Assembly (NCBI RefSeq): GCF_900176275.1
Contig: NZ_FWXD01000015.1
Coordinates: forward strand, 62,001 to 126,000
Direction: 5' to 3'
DNA: 64,000 nt
Source: Andreprevotia lacus DSM 23236
Lineage (GTDB): Bacteria; Pseudomonadota; Gammaproteobacteria; Burkholderiales; Chitinibacteraceae
The position numbers and the translations under genes were made by a program. The notes below the pieces were generated by a model. It was not told the DNA's origin and did not search any database. It worked only from the letters and a program-made list of their open reading frames with translations. Below, piece after piece: positions 15,930 through 25,307 of this stretch (positions are counted from its first letter, which is position 1; each line of letters starts with the position of its first letter).

Positions 15930-17957
15930 ATGAGCACCGAATACCTGCATCAGGACAGCATTGCGGTCAACGACCCGGCCAATATCGAAGTCGTGGCCAG
16001 TGACAGGCTGGTGGGCAACTTCCAGGCCTACAGCACCTGGCGTGCCGAATTGTCGCAATCGATCACCCAGTTGTCGCGCTGGCTGAACGAGCAGGATCTG
16101 GACGACAGCCAGACCCAGCTGCGCATCAACCGCCTGCTGGACAAACTCAAGGATGACAAGCTCAACATTGCCTTTGTCGCCGAGTTCTCGCGCGGCAAGT
16201 CCGAGCTGATCAACGCTATCTTCTTCGCGCACTACAAGCAACGCGTACTGCCCTCCAGCGCCGGCCGCACCACCATGTGCCCGACCGAGCTGCTGTACGA
16301 CGCCAGCAAACCCGCATCTATCCAGCTGCTGCCCATCGAAACGCGTGCCGCCAACGCTACCACCAGCGAGTATCGCCGCTACCCGGAAGAGTGGACCTCC
16401 ATCGCACTCGACCTCGACAATGCCGATGCCATGCTGGCCGCCTTCCGCAAGGTGGGTGACACCAAGAAGGTGAGCACCGAAGAGGCGAAGAAATACAGCC
16501 TGTACGACGAAAACGACCCCGATCAGAAAATGACCGTCGATGCCGCCGGCCAGATCGAGATTCCGTGCTGGCGCCATGCCATCATCAACTTCCCGCACCC
16601 GCTGCTGGAACAGGGTCTGGTCATTCTGGACACCCCGGGGCTGAACGCCATCGGTACCGAACCCGAACTGACGCTGAACCTGCTGCCGAACGCGCACGCC
16701 ATCCTGTTCATCCTGGCGGCCGATACCGGTGTGACCAAGAGCGACATCGATGTCTGGCGCAACCATATCGGCAAGGCGCAGACCGGCACGCGTGGCCGGC
16801 TGGTGGTACTGAACAAGATTGACGGCCTGTGGGACCCGCTGAAATCGGCCGGCGAAATCGAGGCCGAAATCGTCAAGCAGGTCGACACCACCGCGCAGTT
16901 GCTGGGCGTACCGACCCGGCAGGTGTACCCGATCTCGGCGCAAAAGGCGCTGGTGGCCAAGGTGCAGGACGACGATGCGCTGCTGGAACGCGCCCGCCTG
17001 ACCGATCTGGAAAACGCACTGTCGTACGAACTGCTGCCCGCCAAGCAGGACATCGTGCGCGACAGCACCATGACTGAAGTGGAAGACATCGTGTCGGCCA
17101 CGCGCAACGTCATCAATGCGCGCCGCAAGGGCGTGCAGGAACAGTTGCACGAATTGTCGGCACTCAAGGGCAAGAACCAGGACGTCGTCACGCAGATGAT
17201 GGACAAGGTGATTGCCGACAAGAAGCATTTCGAACAAGGGCTGGTGCGCTTCCAGGCGCTGCGCAGCGTGTTCAGCCAGCAAACCAACCAGCTGCTGTCA
17301 TTGCTGGGCATGGACGCGCTGAAGGCTGAAATTTCGCGCATCCGTGGCGAAATGGACAAGAGCCTGTTCTCGGTGGGCGAAGGCGGCCTGCGCTCGCTGA
17401 TGGAGCGCTTCTTCAAGGACACCAACGCCAATATCGCCAAATCGGCCGAACAGGTGGCCGAAATCCAGGCCATGATGGCGGCAATGTACAAAAAGTTCAG
17501 CGAGGAACACGGTCTGGGTTCGGTTACCCCGCCGCCGTTCTCGACCTTGAAGTACCACAAGGAAATGGCGCGACTGGAAAAATCGTTCCGCGAGCATTTC
17601 AACACCTGGGGCAAGGTGCTGACCAACAGCCAGAGCAAGCTGACCAACAAGTTCTTCGAAACCGTGGCCAGCCGCGTGGTGTACGTATTTGAAGTAGCCA
17701 ACCGCGACGTGGAAAACTGGCTCAAGGCCGTGATGGCGCCAATGGAAACACAGGTGCGCGAGCACCAGCTGCAACTGCGCCGCCGGCTGGAAAGCATCAA
17801 GCGCATCCACAAGGCCACCGATACGCTGGAAGAACGCCTGGAAGAGCTGGAAGACGTCGATCGCCAGCTTGCCTCACAACAGGGCGACCTGGACGAGCGG
17901 CTGCGTGCCGTCTATGGCTTGCTCAACCGCGAAATCGGTCGTTTGAAAGCAGCTTGA
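15930..17957 (+). CDS. Dynamin-family large GTPase
   Basis: A 675-residue protein with a GTPase domain in the first half and long helical, coiled-coil-rich segments after about residue 370. The P-loop is EFSRGKS at 85-91, preceded by Ala84 where Gly is usual. GRTTMCPTEL is the probable G2 switch, DTPGLNAIGTEPE is G3 and NKIDGL is G4. Bacterial dynamin-like proteins act on membranes; the target here is unknown. The ATG at 15930 has a good GGTGGAGGAG site, so the GTG at 15915 is rejected. The gene stands alone, with a strong terminator downstream. Confidence 0.82.
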   Translation: MSTEYLHQDSIAVNDPANIEVVASDRLVGNFQAYSTWRAELSQSITQLSRWLNEQDLDDSQTQLRINRLLDKLKDDKLNIAFVAEFSRGKSELINAIFFAHYKQRVLPSSAGRTTMCPTELLYDASKPASIQLLPIETRAANATTSEYRRYPEEWTSIALDLDNADAMLAAFRKVGDTKKVSTEEAKKYSLYDENDPDQKMTVDAAGQIEIPCWRHAIINFPHPLLEQGLVILDTPGLNAIGTEPELTLNLLPNAHAILFILAADTGVTKSDIDVWRNHIGKAQTGTRGRLVVLNKIDGLWDPLKSAGEIEAEIVKQVDTTAQLLGVPTRQVYPISAQKALVAKVQDDDALLERARLTDLENALSYELLPAKQDIVRDSTMTEVEDIVSATRNVINARRKGVQEQLHELSALKGKNQDVVTQMMDKVIADKKHFEQGLVRFQALRSVFSQQTNQLLSLLGMDALKAEISRIRGEMDKSLFSVGEGGLRSLMERFFKDTNANIAKSAEQVAEIQAMMAAMYKKFSEEHGLGSVTPPPFSTLKYHKEMARLEKSFREHFNTWGKVLTNSQSKLTNKFFETVASRVVYVFEVANRDVENWLKAVMAPMETQVREHQLQLRRRLESIKRIHKATDTLEERLEELEDVDRQLASQQGDLDERLRAVYGLLNREIGRLKAA

Positions 17958-17976
17958 TCCTGCGCTGCACGCCATG

Positions 17977-18006
17977 AAAAACGCCCGGAGAACCGGGCGT
18001 TTTTTT
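17977..18006 (+). terminator. Intrinsic terminator after the dynamin-like gene
   Basis: Stem AAAACGCCCGG/CCGGGCGTTTT with an AGAA loop (17977-17988 with 17993-18004), followed by a T run to 18006. The symmetric A-tract may let it also end the convergent gene at 18024. Confidence 0.88.
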
Positions 18007-18023
18007 CTTTGACAACGACCCGC

Positions 18024-18566
18024 TCAGGGCGCCTCAAGCAGCGCCTGCAACTGCTCGGCAAACGCGAGGATGCGGTTTTCTTCATCCTCATGCAGCGCGT
18101 GATCACGCGGGTGCACGATATTGGGCAGGATGAGCGGCTCGGCATAGTTCATGCCACACAGCAACGCCGTAGCCTGCAGCGGCCGCAACAAGGCCGCCGG
18201 CTGGAAATGCGGGTCGTCACCCGGCCGATACTGCGCCCCTCCGGTAGTCAGCACCAGTTGCAGCAGCTTGCCCGACAGCGCCCTGCCCCCGTCGCTACCA
18301 TAGGCCCAGCCCTCGGTCAGCACCTCATCCTGCCAGTGCTTGAGCATGGGCGGCGTGGAATGCCACCAGAACGGAAATGCCATCACGATGCGCTCGGCCC
18401 GTGTGCAGGCGGCCTGCTCGGATTCAGCGTCGATCTGCCCATCCGGGTACAGCCCCTCCAGATGATGGATCACCGTATCGGGCAAATCCTTGATCTGATC
18501 AACGATCAAGGTGTGTGCATGCGAGGTGGCCAGATGCGGGTGCGACAGCAGGATCAGGTTTTTCAC
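18024..18566 (-). CDS. Flavodoxin-fold NAD(P)H-dependent oxidoreductase (KefF/MdaB-like)
   Basis: A 180-residue protein starting VKNLILLSHPHLATSHAHT, the phosphate-binding loop of the flavodoxin-like quinone reductase family. The middle has FPFWWHSTPPMLKHWQD and LTTGGAQYRPG, typical of enzymes that reduce quinones or nitro compounds with NAD(P)H and FMN. The open frame runs upstream into moaC antisense; the GTG at 18566, six bases after CTGGAGATC, is the likely start. There is no kefC-type transporter nearby, so a KefF role is not supported by context. Confidence 0.82.
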   Translation of the reverse strand: MKNLILLSHPHLATSHAHTLIVDQIKDLPDTVIHHLEGLYPDGQIDAESEQAACTRAERIVMAFPFWWHSTPPMLKHWQDEVLTEGWAYGSDGGRALSGKLLQLVLTTGGAQYRPGDDPHFQPAALLRPLQATALLCGMNYAEPLILPNIVHPRDHALHEDEENRILAFAEQLQALLEAP

Positions 18567-18680
18567 GGCGATCTCCAGCGGCAACGGAATACCCGCTGCT
18601 GGCATTGACTGGGCTTTCACTATAGGCCCGTGTGCCGCGCCGCGCGTTATCATGGCATAAATCGACACGACGGATACAGC

Positions 18681-19172
18681 ATGAGCACGACGCCCCTTAC
18701 CCACTTCAACGCGCAAGGCGAGGCCGTGATGGTCGACGTCGGCGCCAAGACGGAAACCGCCCGGCTGGCGCGCGCCGAAGGCGTGATCCGCATGCAGGAC
18801 GCCACCTTGCAGCTCATTGTCAGCGGTGGGCACCAGAAGGGTGACGTGCTCGGCATCGCCCGGCTGGCCGGCATCATGGCCGCCAAGAAAACCGGCGAGC
18901 TGATCCCGCTGTGCCATCCGATTCCGCTCACCCATGTGGCGGTCGACTTCGCCATCGAAACCGGCGCGGTGCGCTGTGCGGCGGTGGCCGAGACCGTGGG
19001 CCGTACCGGCGTGGAGATGGAAGCGCTCACGGCGGTGAACATTGCGCTGCTGACCATCTACGATATGTGCAAGGCAGTTGATCGCGGCATGACCATCGGC
19101 GACGTGCGGCTGCTGGAAAAGCGCGGCGGCAAATCCGGCCACTGGCTGGCAGAGAATCCGTTCACGATCTGA
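18681..19172 (+). CDS. moaC: Cyclic pyranopterin monophosphate synthase MoaC
   Basis: A 163-residue enzyme of molybdenum cofactor synthesis that acts with MoaA to make cyclic pyranopterin monophosphate. Family motifs present are [28 protein letters not shown] and [14 protein letters not shown], plus [10 protein letters not shown] near the C-terminus. Other moa genes are not adjacent. No molybdenum-cofactor riboswitch was recognised in the short leader. Confidence 0.96.
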   Translation: MSTTPLTHFNAQGEAVMVDVGAKTETARLARAEGVIRMQDATLQLIVSGGHQKGDVLGIARLAGIMAAKKTGELIPLCHPIPLTHVAVDFAIETGAVRCAAVAETVGRTGVEMEALTAVNIALLTIYDMCKAVDRGMTIGDVRLLEKRGGKSGHWLAENPFTI

Positions 19173-19254
19173 GGACTGCGCGTCGGATTTGCCTTAACGC
19201 CCGGCGCACGATCCGCTATCCTGCGCCCCTTCAACTTTTTAACCGGATACCGCG

Positions 19255-19989
19255 ATGGAACCGCTGCGACTCTCCAAACGCATGGCCGAGCTGGGCTTGT
19301 GCTCGCGCCGCGAGGCCGATGAATACATCGCGCGCGGCTGGGTGTACGTCGATGGCGTGGTCGTCGACGTACTCGGCACCAAGGTATTGCCCACGCAGAC
19401 CATCACGCTGAAAAAGGCCGCGCAGACCGCGCAGGCCAACCGCGTGACGGTGCTGATCAACAAACCCATCGGTTATGTCTCCGGCCAGGCTGAGGACGGC
19501 TATCAGCCGGCCGTGGTGCTGGTGAAGCCGGAAAACCAGTGGGACGGCGACACCACCGGCGTGGCGTTCCAGCGCGAACATCTGCAAAGCCTGGTGCCGG
19601 CAGGCCGGCTGGACATCGATTCGGTGGGCCTCCTGGTGCTGACGCAGGACGGCCGCGTGGCCAAAACGCTGATCGGCGAGAACTCGCAGGTGGAGAAGGA
19701 ATATCTGGTGCGCGTCGAGGGTGATCTGTCCCCGGGTGGTCTCAAGCTCTTGAATTACGGCCTGTCGCTCGACGGCGAGCCACTGCGCCCGGCACAGGTG
19801 AAATGGCAGAACGACGACCAGCTGCGCTTCGTGCTCAAGCAGGGCAAGAAGCGCCAGATCCGCCGCATGTGTGAACTGGTGGGGCTGCGCGTGGTCGGCC
19901 TCAAGCGCATCCGCATCGGCAACGTCTATCTGGACGATCTGCCCACCGGCCAGTGGCGCTACCTCGCCGCCGACGAAAGCTTCATCTGA
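19255..19989 (+). CDS. rluF: Pseudouridine synthase, RluF-like (RsuA/RluB/E/F family)
   Basis: A 244-residue enzyme with an N-terminal S4 RNA-binding domain (about 1-60, RLSKRMAELGLCSRREAD) and a catalytic domain. The catalytic Asp lies in GRLDIDSVGLLVLT near residue 119, and GKKRQIRRM is the second family signature. The N-terminal wording favours RluF, which modifies 23S rRNA near position 2604, over RsuA or RluB/E; the exact target is inference. It is followed one base later by a TlyA-type methyltransferase, suggesting a small rRNA-modification operon. Confidence 0.87.
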   Translation: MEPLRLSKRMAELGLCSRREADEYIARGWVYVDGVVVDVLGTKVLPTQTITLKKAAQTAQANRVTVLINKPIGYVSGQAEDGYQPAVVLVKPENQWDGDTTGVAFQREHLQSLVPAGRLDIDSVGLLVLTQDGRVAKTLIGENSQVEKEYLVRVEGDLSPGGLKLLNYGLSLDGEPLRPAQVKWQNDDQLRFVLKQGKKRQIRRMCELVGLRVVGLKRIRIGNVYLDDLPTGQWRYLAADESFI

Positions 19990-19990
19990 C

Positions 19991-20734
19991 ATGCAGCGGA
20001 TTGATCTGCTGCTGGTCGAACAAGGGCTGGCCGCATCGCGCACCGCCGCGCAGGGCTTGATCGACGCCGGCCGCGTGCAGGTGGATGGCAAGCCGGTGAG
20101 CAAGTCCAGCAGCAAATTCGACGTGCAGGCGGTCATCAGCGTGACGCCGGACGAGGCCGACCGCTTTGTATCGCGCGGCGGGCTGAAGCTGGCCGGCGCG
20201 CTGGCGCAGTCCGGGCTGGACGTAACCGGCATGCAGGTGATCGACGTGGGCCAGAGTACCGGCGGCTTCAGCGATTGCCTGCTGCAGGCCGGTGCGCGCC
20301 GCGTGCTGGGGCTGGAGGTGGGCCACAGCCAGCTGCACCCGCGCCTGCAGGGCGATGCACGCGTAGTCACGCTGGAAGGCATCAACGCCCGCCACGTCAC
20401 CCCGGCCGACCTGGCCGATCAGCTCGACGGCCCGGCCGGTGCCATTGTCGGCGATGTGTCGTTCATTTCACTGACCCTGATCCTGCCCGCACTGGCCTCC
20501 TTGTTGCCGAGTGGCGGCAAGCTGCTGTTCCTGGTGAAACCCCAATTCGAGGTAGGGCCGCAGGGGCTGGGCAAGGGCGGCATCGTGCGCGATGCCAGCC
20601 TGTATCCGCAGGTGGAACAGAAAATCCGCGCAGCGACCGAGGCAGCCGGCTTTGCGGTACTGGCCTACTTCGACAGCCCGATCGCTGGCGGTGACGGCAA
20701 CCGCGAGTTTTTCATTTACGCCAACCGGCAATGA
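19991..20734 (+). CDS. tlyA: TlyA-family rRNA 2'-O-methyltransferase
   Basis: A 247-residue protein with an S4 domain (about 1-65, RIDLLLVEQGLAASRTAAQG) fused to an FtsJ/RrmJ-like methyltransferase. The SAM-binding motif is DVGQSTGGFSDCLLQ, followed by acidic and Lys residues in LVKPQFEVG. Homologues methylate cytidines in 16S and 23S rRNA and some have haemolysin annotations of doubtful meaning. The ATG lies one base after the rluF stop; the open frame upstream is a shadow of rluF. A symmetric terminator follows. Confidence 0.87.
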   Translation: MQRIDLLLVEQGLAASRTAAQGLIDAGRVQVDGKPVSKSSSKFDVQAVISVTPDEADRFVSRGGLKLAGALAQSGLDVTGMQVIDVGQSTGGFSDCLLQAGARRVLGLEVGHSQLHPRLQGDARVVTLEGINARHVTPADLADQLDGPAGAIVGDVSFISLTLILPALASLLPSGGKLLFLVKPQFEVGPQGLGKGGIVRDASLYPQVEQKIRAATEAAGFAVLAYFDSPIAGGDGNREFFIYANRQ

Positions 20735-20766
20735 ACAACGCGGCAAAAAGCTGATCCGCTGCGAAC

Positions 20767-20793
20767 AAAAAACCCGGCTTGGCCGGGTTTTTT
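20767..20793. terminator. Bidirectional intrinsic terminator
   Basis: Stem AAAAAACCCGGC/GCCGGGTTTTTT (20767-20778 with 20782-20793) with a TTG loop. It lies between the tlyA stop and the convergent VOC gene and has T-tracts on both strands. Confidence 0.9.
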
Positions 20794-20838
20794 GTAGCTT
20801 ATCCATGAATCATGGCCTGAGCGTAGCCAAAAGGCGCC

Positions 20839-21252
20839 TCACATCGGCTTGGCGACGTTGATCATCCAGTGCACGCCAAAGCGGTCCACCAGCATGCCGA
20901 AGCCATCGGCCCAGAAGGTGGGCTGATAAGGCATGTTGACCTGGCCGCCGTCGGCCAGCGCATCGAAAATGACCTTGCCCTCTTCCACCGTGGCCGGCGC
21001 CAGCGACAGCGCAAAGCCGTTCATGCCCGCCCCGGGTGCGGCACAGTTGTCCGACGCCATGATCTGCGTGTCGCCAATGGTGAAATTGCAGTGCATCACC
21101 TTGTTTTCCTGGCCCGGCTCGACCGGTGTGCCGGGTGGCACATCGCCGTAACGGGTCAGGAAGGTGGTTTTGGCGCCGAGCACCTTGCCATAGAAGGCCA
21201 GTGCTTCTTCGCACTGGCCGTTGCTGAAGAACAAATATGATTGAACCTGCAT
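20839..21252 (-). CDS. VOC-superfamily (PhnB/glyoxalase-like) protein
   Basis: A 137-residue protein of the PhnB-like branch of the vicinal oxygen chelate fold. It has the opening pattern SYLFFSNGQCEEALAFYGKV and the ending DRFGVHWMINVAKP typical of that branch. Most family members are uncharacterised, and a metal-dependent activity cannot be assigned. The ATG at 21252 follows GGAG; upstream in-frame codons are rejected. Confidence 0.83.
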   Translation of the reverse strand: MQVQSYLFFSNGQCEEALAFYGKVLGAKTTFLTRYGDVPPGTPVEPGQENKVMHCNFTIGDTQIMASDNCAAPGAGMNGFALSLAPATVEEGKVIFDALADGGQVNMPYQPTFWADGFGMLVDRFGVHWMINVAKPM

Positions 21253-21299
21253 GGGCTTGCTCCAGACGCTAACCGGAAGAGCACCCAGTATAGGCACGG

Positions 21300-23225
21300 T
21301 CATTTACAAATAATGTGCGCCTTGCAGAACAGCTGGTATGCCTCGTCGACATCCGGCTTGAGGCTGGCGACGATGGCATTGTCCTTGTTGTTGCCGATCA
21401 CTTCGTAGAAGTAATCCAGGCTTTCCGGGTAGGCAAACGCGGCCTGCCGCATCAGCTTGTGCGCCAGATCCGCCTCGCCCTTGAAGGCGTGCATGACCGC
21501 CGCATCGGCCAGCTGGCCCGGATACGGCCGCACGCTGTTGAGGTTGTCCAATATGCCCAGTTTCCACGGGATATCTGCATGGCTGGGCATGATGTAGTTG
21601 GACAGCGCGAAATCAGCGTAGTAATCAACAAAGGGGTTGCTGCGCAGGCGCTGCAGCGTGGCGATGTTCAGCCCGTTCTGCTTGGCATCCTTGGTCGACT
21701 CCAGAATGGGGTAAATGGTGACATAGTAGCTGCCACCCAGCACGGTAATCACCAGCAGTACGATGGCCGCAGCACCCTGCGCCACCTGCACCGCCTCGCC
21801 CGGCCATCGCCACTGCGGTACGTCGTCGCGCACCAGATACAGCATCAGGGCAAACGGCAGCGCAAAGTGGGCATACCACAGCGGGTACTCGACCAGGCTG
21901 TGCAGCAACGACACCAACACCAGCGCGGTAGCCAGCATGGCGGTGCTATCGGCACGCCGGCGCCACAGGCCCAGTGCCGCCCAGCCCAGCGCCAGCAGCG
22001 CCACGCCGGTACCGAGCACGCCGGTCTCTGCCATCAGGTTGAGCAGCGAATTGTGCGCATGGGTGAACAGCACGCTCTCGCTGACCACGGCAAATTCCGG
22101 CCGCACCTGATACAGCACGCTCTGCGCACCATAAGCCGACCAGCCCACCCCCAGCAGCGGATGCGCCTGGAAGGCCAGCCACGCCTTGTGCCACTCCACC
22201 AGGCGGCGCGAACCGTTGGATTCAAGCCGCGTCAGGCCGGTTGGCACCTCGGTCTGCACGTGCATGAAGTGCTGGAATACGTCGTTGATCAGCGGTGCGA
22301 TGTATTGCATGGCCAGGATCAGCACGGCAGCACCGGCCAGCCAGGCAGCGAAATGGCGCGTGCGGTCGCGACTGAAAGCCAGCAGTACGAACGCCAGCGC
22401 CAGCCATGCCCCGGCATACATGAGCGGCGAGCGCGAGCCCGACCAAGCCACGCCCAGCGCAAGCCAGGTGAGCGCGATGATCAGCGCGGTACGCGGCAGC
22501 AAGTTGGCAAGGAAGCCACCGAATACCACGGCAGCCGCAACACCGCTCAGGGTAATGCCGGCATCGAACAATTGGCCCGGCCAGACGAAACGCCCCAGCA
22601 GCACGCACAGCAGGCCGGTAATGCCGGTCACCAGCGCACCGGTGACCACGATATTGACATTGGTACGCTTGCGTTCGGCCAGCAGCCAGCACGCGGCAGC
22701 CATCCCCCAGGTGAGGTAGTGGCCATACATGTTCTTCTGACCGATATTGCCGAAGATCAGCCGGCCATCGCCGAACTTGAGCAGCGACACCATCTGGCCT
22801 GCGCCGATGGCCGAGTTGAACAGCGCACCGGCCAGCAAGCCCCAGGCAAAGGCCGTCACCAAAGGTTCGATGCCAAATGCCTCGCGCGCACGCGCCAGCC
22901 CCCAGATCGATAGCCCGGCGGCAATCATGTACAGCGCCGGCACGGTGCGCTCCGACCAGTACGGCACCGGCATGAGCACGCACTGCAAACCGATCACTGC
23001 AGCCAGTGCCAGCCAGAACCACGCGGCCCACGGCACCGCGGTGCGCGCCTGCGCGCCATCGATGCGCTGCCTTGCCGGGATGCAGCTCGCCGCCGCCACC
23101 AGCAGCACCGAAAAACCGAATGCCATCAGCTCGGCCGGGAACACCGGATTGGGATTGTAGCGATAAGGAATGCCGCAGGGCACCGCAGCCAGCAGGAACA
23201 ACAGGGCTTGGAAGACGTAGAGCAT
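21300..23225 (-). CDS. Wzy/PglL-family membrane protein, probable O-oligosaccharyltransferase
   Basis: A 641-residue polytopic membrane protein with about a dozen hydrophobic segments in the first two thirds and a soluble C-terminal part. HSLVEYPLWYAHFALPFAL near residue 430 matches the Wzy_C region of PglL-type enzymes, which transfer lipid-linked glycans to pilins and other periplasmic proteins in Neisseriales. O-antigen ligase is the alternative. The start shares one base with the tatC stop. No glycan synthesis genes are nearby. The longer open frame upstream is tatC antisense or overlap and is not used. Confidence 0.75.
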   Translation of the reverse strand: MLYVFQALLFLLAAVPCGIPYRYNPNPVFPAELMAFGFSVLLVAAASCIPARQRIDGAQARTAVPWAAWFWLALAAVIGLQCVLMPVPYWSERTVPALYMIAAGLSIWGLARAREAFGIEPLVTAFAWGLLAGALFNSAIGAGQMVSLLKFGDGRLIFGNIGQKNMYGHYLTWGMAAACWLLAERKRTNVNIVVTGALVTGITGLLCVLLGRFVWPGQLFDAGITLSGVAAAVVFGGFLANLLPRTALIIALTWLALGVAWSGSRSPLMYAGAWLALAFVLLAFSRDRTRHFAAWLAGAAVLILAMQYIAPLINDVFQHFMHVQTEVPTGLTRLESNGSRRLVEWHKAWLAFQAHPLLGVGWSAYGAQSVLYQVRPEFAVVSESVLFTHAHNSLLNLMAETGVLGTGVALLALGWAALGLWRRRADSTAMLATALVLVSLLHSLVEYPLWYAHFALPFALMLYLVRDDVPQWRWPGEAVQVAQGAAAIVLLVITVLGGSYYVTIYPILESTKDAKQNGLNIATLQRLRSNPFVDYYADFALSNYIMPSHADIPWKLGILDNLNSVRPYPGQLADAAVMHAFKGEADLAHKLMRQAAFAYPESLDYFYEVIGNNKDNAIVASLKPDVDEAYQLFCKAHIICK

Positions 23226-23962
23226 CACGAATCCGGGTTGAGAGTCTGCACAGGCTTGACCGTCCAGCCGGCCACCAGGCAGCCAACTTCGAACAGCAGC
23301 CACAGCGGAATGGCCAGCAGGCACTGGCTGGTGACATCGGGCGGGGTCACGACGGCAGCAATCACAAAAGCACCAACGATGATATAGGGCCGCCATTCGC
23401 GCAGCTTGGCTACCGACACAAAGCCCATGCGCACAGCCAGCACCACCAGCACCGGTACTTCGAAGGTCACGCCGAAGGCCATGAACATGCCCAGCACGAA
23501 ATCGAGATACTCGGCCGAATCAGGCATCCACTGCATCGAGCTGGGAATGACCGAGGCAAGAAAATGAAACACCACGCCGAATACAAAGAAATAGGCAAAC
23601 GCCATGCCGGTGATGAACAACAGCGTGGACGACACCACCAGCGGCAAAATCAGCTTCTTTTCATGCGCATACAGACCCGGCGCCACAAAGGCCCAGATCT
23701 GGTACAGCGTATGCGGCAGCGACAGCAGTAGCGCCACCACGGCGACGATTTTCACCTGCACCATGAAGGGTGACGCGATGCCGATGGTAATCAGCTTCTG
23801 GTTGGGCAATACATGCGTGAGCGGTGCAACGACGAAATCGTACAGGCGCTGCGAAAACGCAAAGCACACCAGAAAAAGCACGATGAAAACAAGTGCAATG
23901 CGTACCAAACGCGTACGCAGTTCAAGCAAGTGCACCAACAGGGGCTGCATATCGTTTTGCAT
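23225..23962 (-). CDS. tatC: Sec-independent protein translocase subunit TatC
   Basis: A 245-residue protein with six membrane segments, the receptor of the twin-arginine translocase for folded proteins. The family start HLLELRTRLVRI, the loop FVAPGLYAHEK and the periplasmic acidic site near the third and fourth helices are intact. It follows tatA and tatB in the usual order and overlaps the next gene by one base. Confidence 0.96.
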   Translation of the reverse strand: MQNDMQPLLVHLLELRTRLVRIALVFIVLFLVCFAFSQRLYDFVVAPLTHVLPNQKLITIGIASPFMVQVKIVAVVALLLSLPHTLYQIWAFVAPGLYAHEKKLILPLVVSSTLLFITGMAFAYFFVFGVVFHFLASVIPSSMQWMPDSAEYLDFVLGMFMAFGVTFEVPVLVVLAVRMGFVSVAKLREWRPYIIVGAFVIAAVVTPPDVTSQCLLAIPLWLLFEVGCLVAGWTVKPVQTLNPDS

Positions 23963-23964
23963 GA

Positions 23965-24621
23965 TCAGCGCCTGTCGTTGCCGGCAGCAACCACCGCCGG
24001 GGGAGCATCAAAGAGATCAAGCTGGCGCTCGTCGAACACTGTGCGTGCTGCGGCGTCAAGATGATGCACGGCCTCGACCGCCGACGCATCTTCAAGCGGC
24101 GCAACAGCTTCGGCTACACGCACAGCGGCAGACGCCGATGGCGCAACTTCCACCTCGACAGGCGGCGTTTCGGACAAGTCAGACGGGGCTGCCGTTTCAA
24201 CAGGCTCGACTTGTGCGGCATAAACAGCAGGCATGTCTGCCGTACTGATTTCCGGCACAGACAGGTCTGGCGTACCAGCAGCATCCGCAGCCATATCGTC
24301 CAACGCGCTCGATAGCGGTTGCTGCAGCGGGGCCGCCAGCGTGCTCAGCTCCTCGCGCGCCTGCTGCACGGGCTCTACCAGGCTCTGGTGGATGGTGTTG
24401 CGCAGGCCGTCGCCCTCAGCGCGCAGCTCGGCCTCGATTTTCGCCAGCTCGGTCTGCTGCACCTCGCGGTTCAGATCGGCCTTTACGCTAGCGACAAAAC
24501 GTTGCGCACGGCCGATCAGCGCACCGATGGTGCGCGCCACCGCAGGCAGGCGTTCGGGCCCGAGCACCACCAGCGCCACGGCGCCAATCACGGCCAATTC
24601 GGCAAAGCTGACATCGAACAC
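23965..24621 (-). CDS. tatB: Twin-arginine translocase subunit TatB
   Basis: A 218-residue protein with an N-terminal membrane anchor (MFDVSFAELAVIGAVALVVL), the Gly-Pro hinge in LGPERLP, an amphipathic helix and a long acidic, Ala/Pro-rich C-terminal tail. TatB binds the signal peptide with TatC. The tail (about 110-218) is longer than in E. coli TatB and of low complexity. Confidence 0.94.
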   Translation of the reverse strand: MFDVSFAELAVIGAVALVVLGPERLPAVARTIGALIGRAQRFVASVKADLNREVQQTELAKIEAELRAEGDGLRNTIHQSLVEPVQQAREELSTLAAPLQQPLSSALDDMAADAAGTPDLSVPEISTADMPAVYAAQVEPVETAAPSDLSETPPVEVEVAPSASAAVRVAEAVAPLEDASAVEAVHHLDAAARTVFDERQLDLFDAPPAVVAAGNDRR

Positions 24622-24624
24622 GGC

Positions 24625-24831
24625 TTAGCGCTTGTCCTTGTCGGCAACTTCGGCGCTGCCAGGTGCACCGTCGTTCCTGGCTTTGGCAGCCTCATCACCC
24701 TTCAGGCCATCCTTGAAACCACGAACGGCATCGCCCAGGTCCTTGCCGGCATTGCCCAACTTCTTGGTACCGAAAACGACCACGACGATGGCCAGCACGA
24801 TTACCCAGTGCCAAATGCTCAACGAACCCAT
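24625..24831 (-). CDS. tatA: Twin-arginine translocase subunit TatA
   Basis: A 68-residue single-span protein that forms the Tat pore. [20 protein letters not shown] is the anchor, followed by the FGTKKL hinge and amphipathic helix [12 protein letters not shown]. It is three bases upstream of tatB. Confidence 0.95.
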   Translation of the reverse strand: MGSLSIWHWVIVLAIVVVVFGTKKLGNAGKDLGDAVRGFKDGLKGDEAAKARNDGAPGSAEVADKDKR

Positions 24832-24946
24832 GTGTTTGCTCCACGCAAAAAAAATTGATCAGACGGCGGCGAATTATGCGCCGGCCGCCAACGATGCCTG
24901 ACTATTGTTACCGATCTACTGGTGTAGATGACCGGCAACAGGTGTA

Positions 24947-25303
24947 TCAGTGGGTCGTCACGCCCAGAATCCCCGACGGCAGCCCCGGGCCACCGATCAC
25001 GTGCAGGTGCAGGTGGAACACCGTCTGTCCACCACCCGCACCGGTATTGATCACGGTACGGAAGCCCTTCTGCAGCCCCAGCTGATCGGCCACCCTGGCG
25101 CCCACCAGCATCAACTTGCCCAGCAACGCCTGATGTTCGACCTCGGCATGCGCCAGGGATTCAATATGCGTCTTGGGCACCACCAGCACGTGCACCGGCG
25201 CAACCGGATGCAGGTCGTGGAATACGATGACGTCCTCATCCTCGTACACCTTGTTGGACGGGATCGCGCCGGTGGCGATCTTGCAGAAAATGCAGTCGGA
25301 CAC
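24947..25303 (-). CDS. hinT: HIT-family purine nucleoside phosphoramidase (HinT)
   Basis: A 118-residue histidine-triad protein. CIFCKI near the N-terminus carries the Cys pair of the Zn-binding subgroup, and the catalytic triad is HLHLHVIGG near the C-terminus. HinT hydrolyses AMP-lysine type phosphoramidates. It sits four bases after hisE, as in many betaproteobacteria. Confidence 0.94.
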   Translation of the reverse strand: MSDCIFCKIATGAIPSNKVYEDEDVIVFHDLHPVAPVHVLVVPKTHIESLAHAEVEHQALLGKLMLVGARVADQLGLQKGFRTVINTGAGGGQTVFHLHLHVIGGPGLPSGILGVTTH

Positions 25304-25307
25304 GGTC

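Noticed and set aside
18567-18680. Molybdenum-cofactor riboswitch upstream of moaC
   Set aside because: The leader is short and no conserved motif of that RNA was seen.
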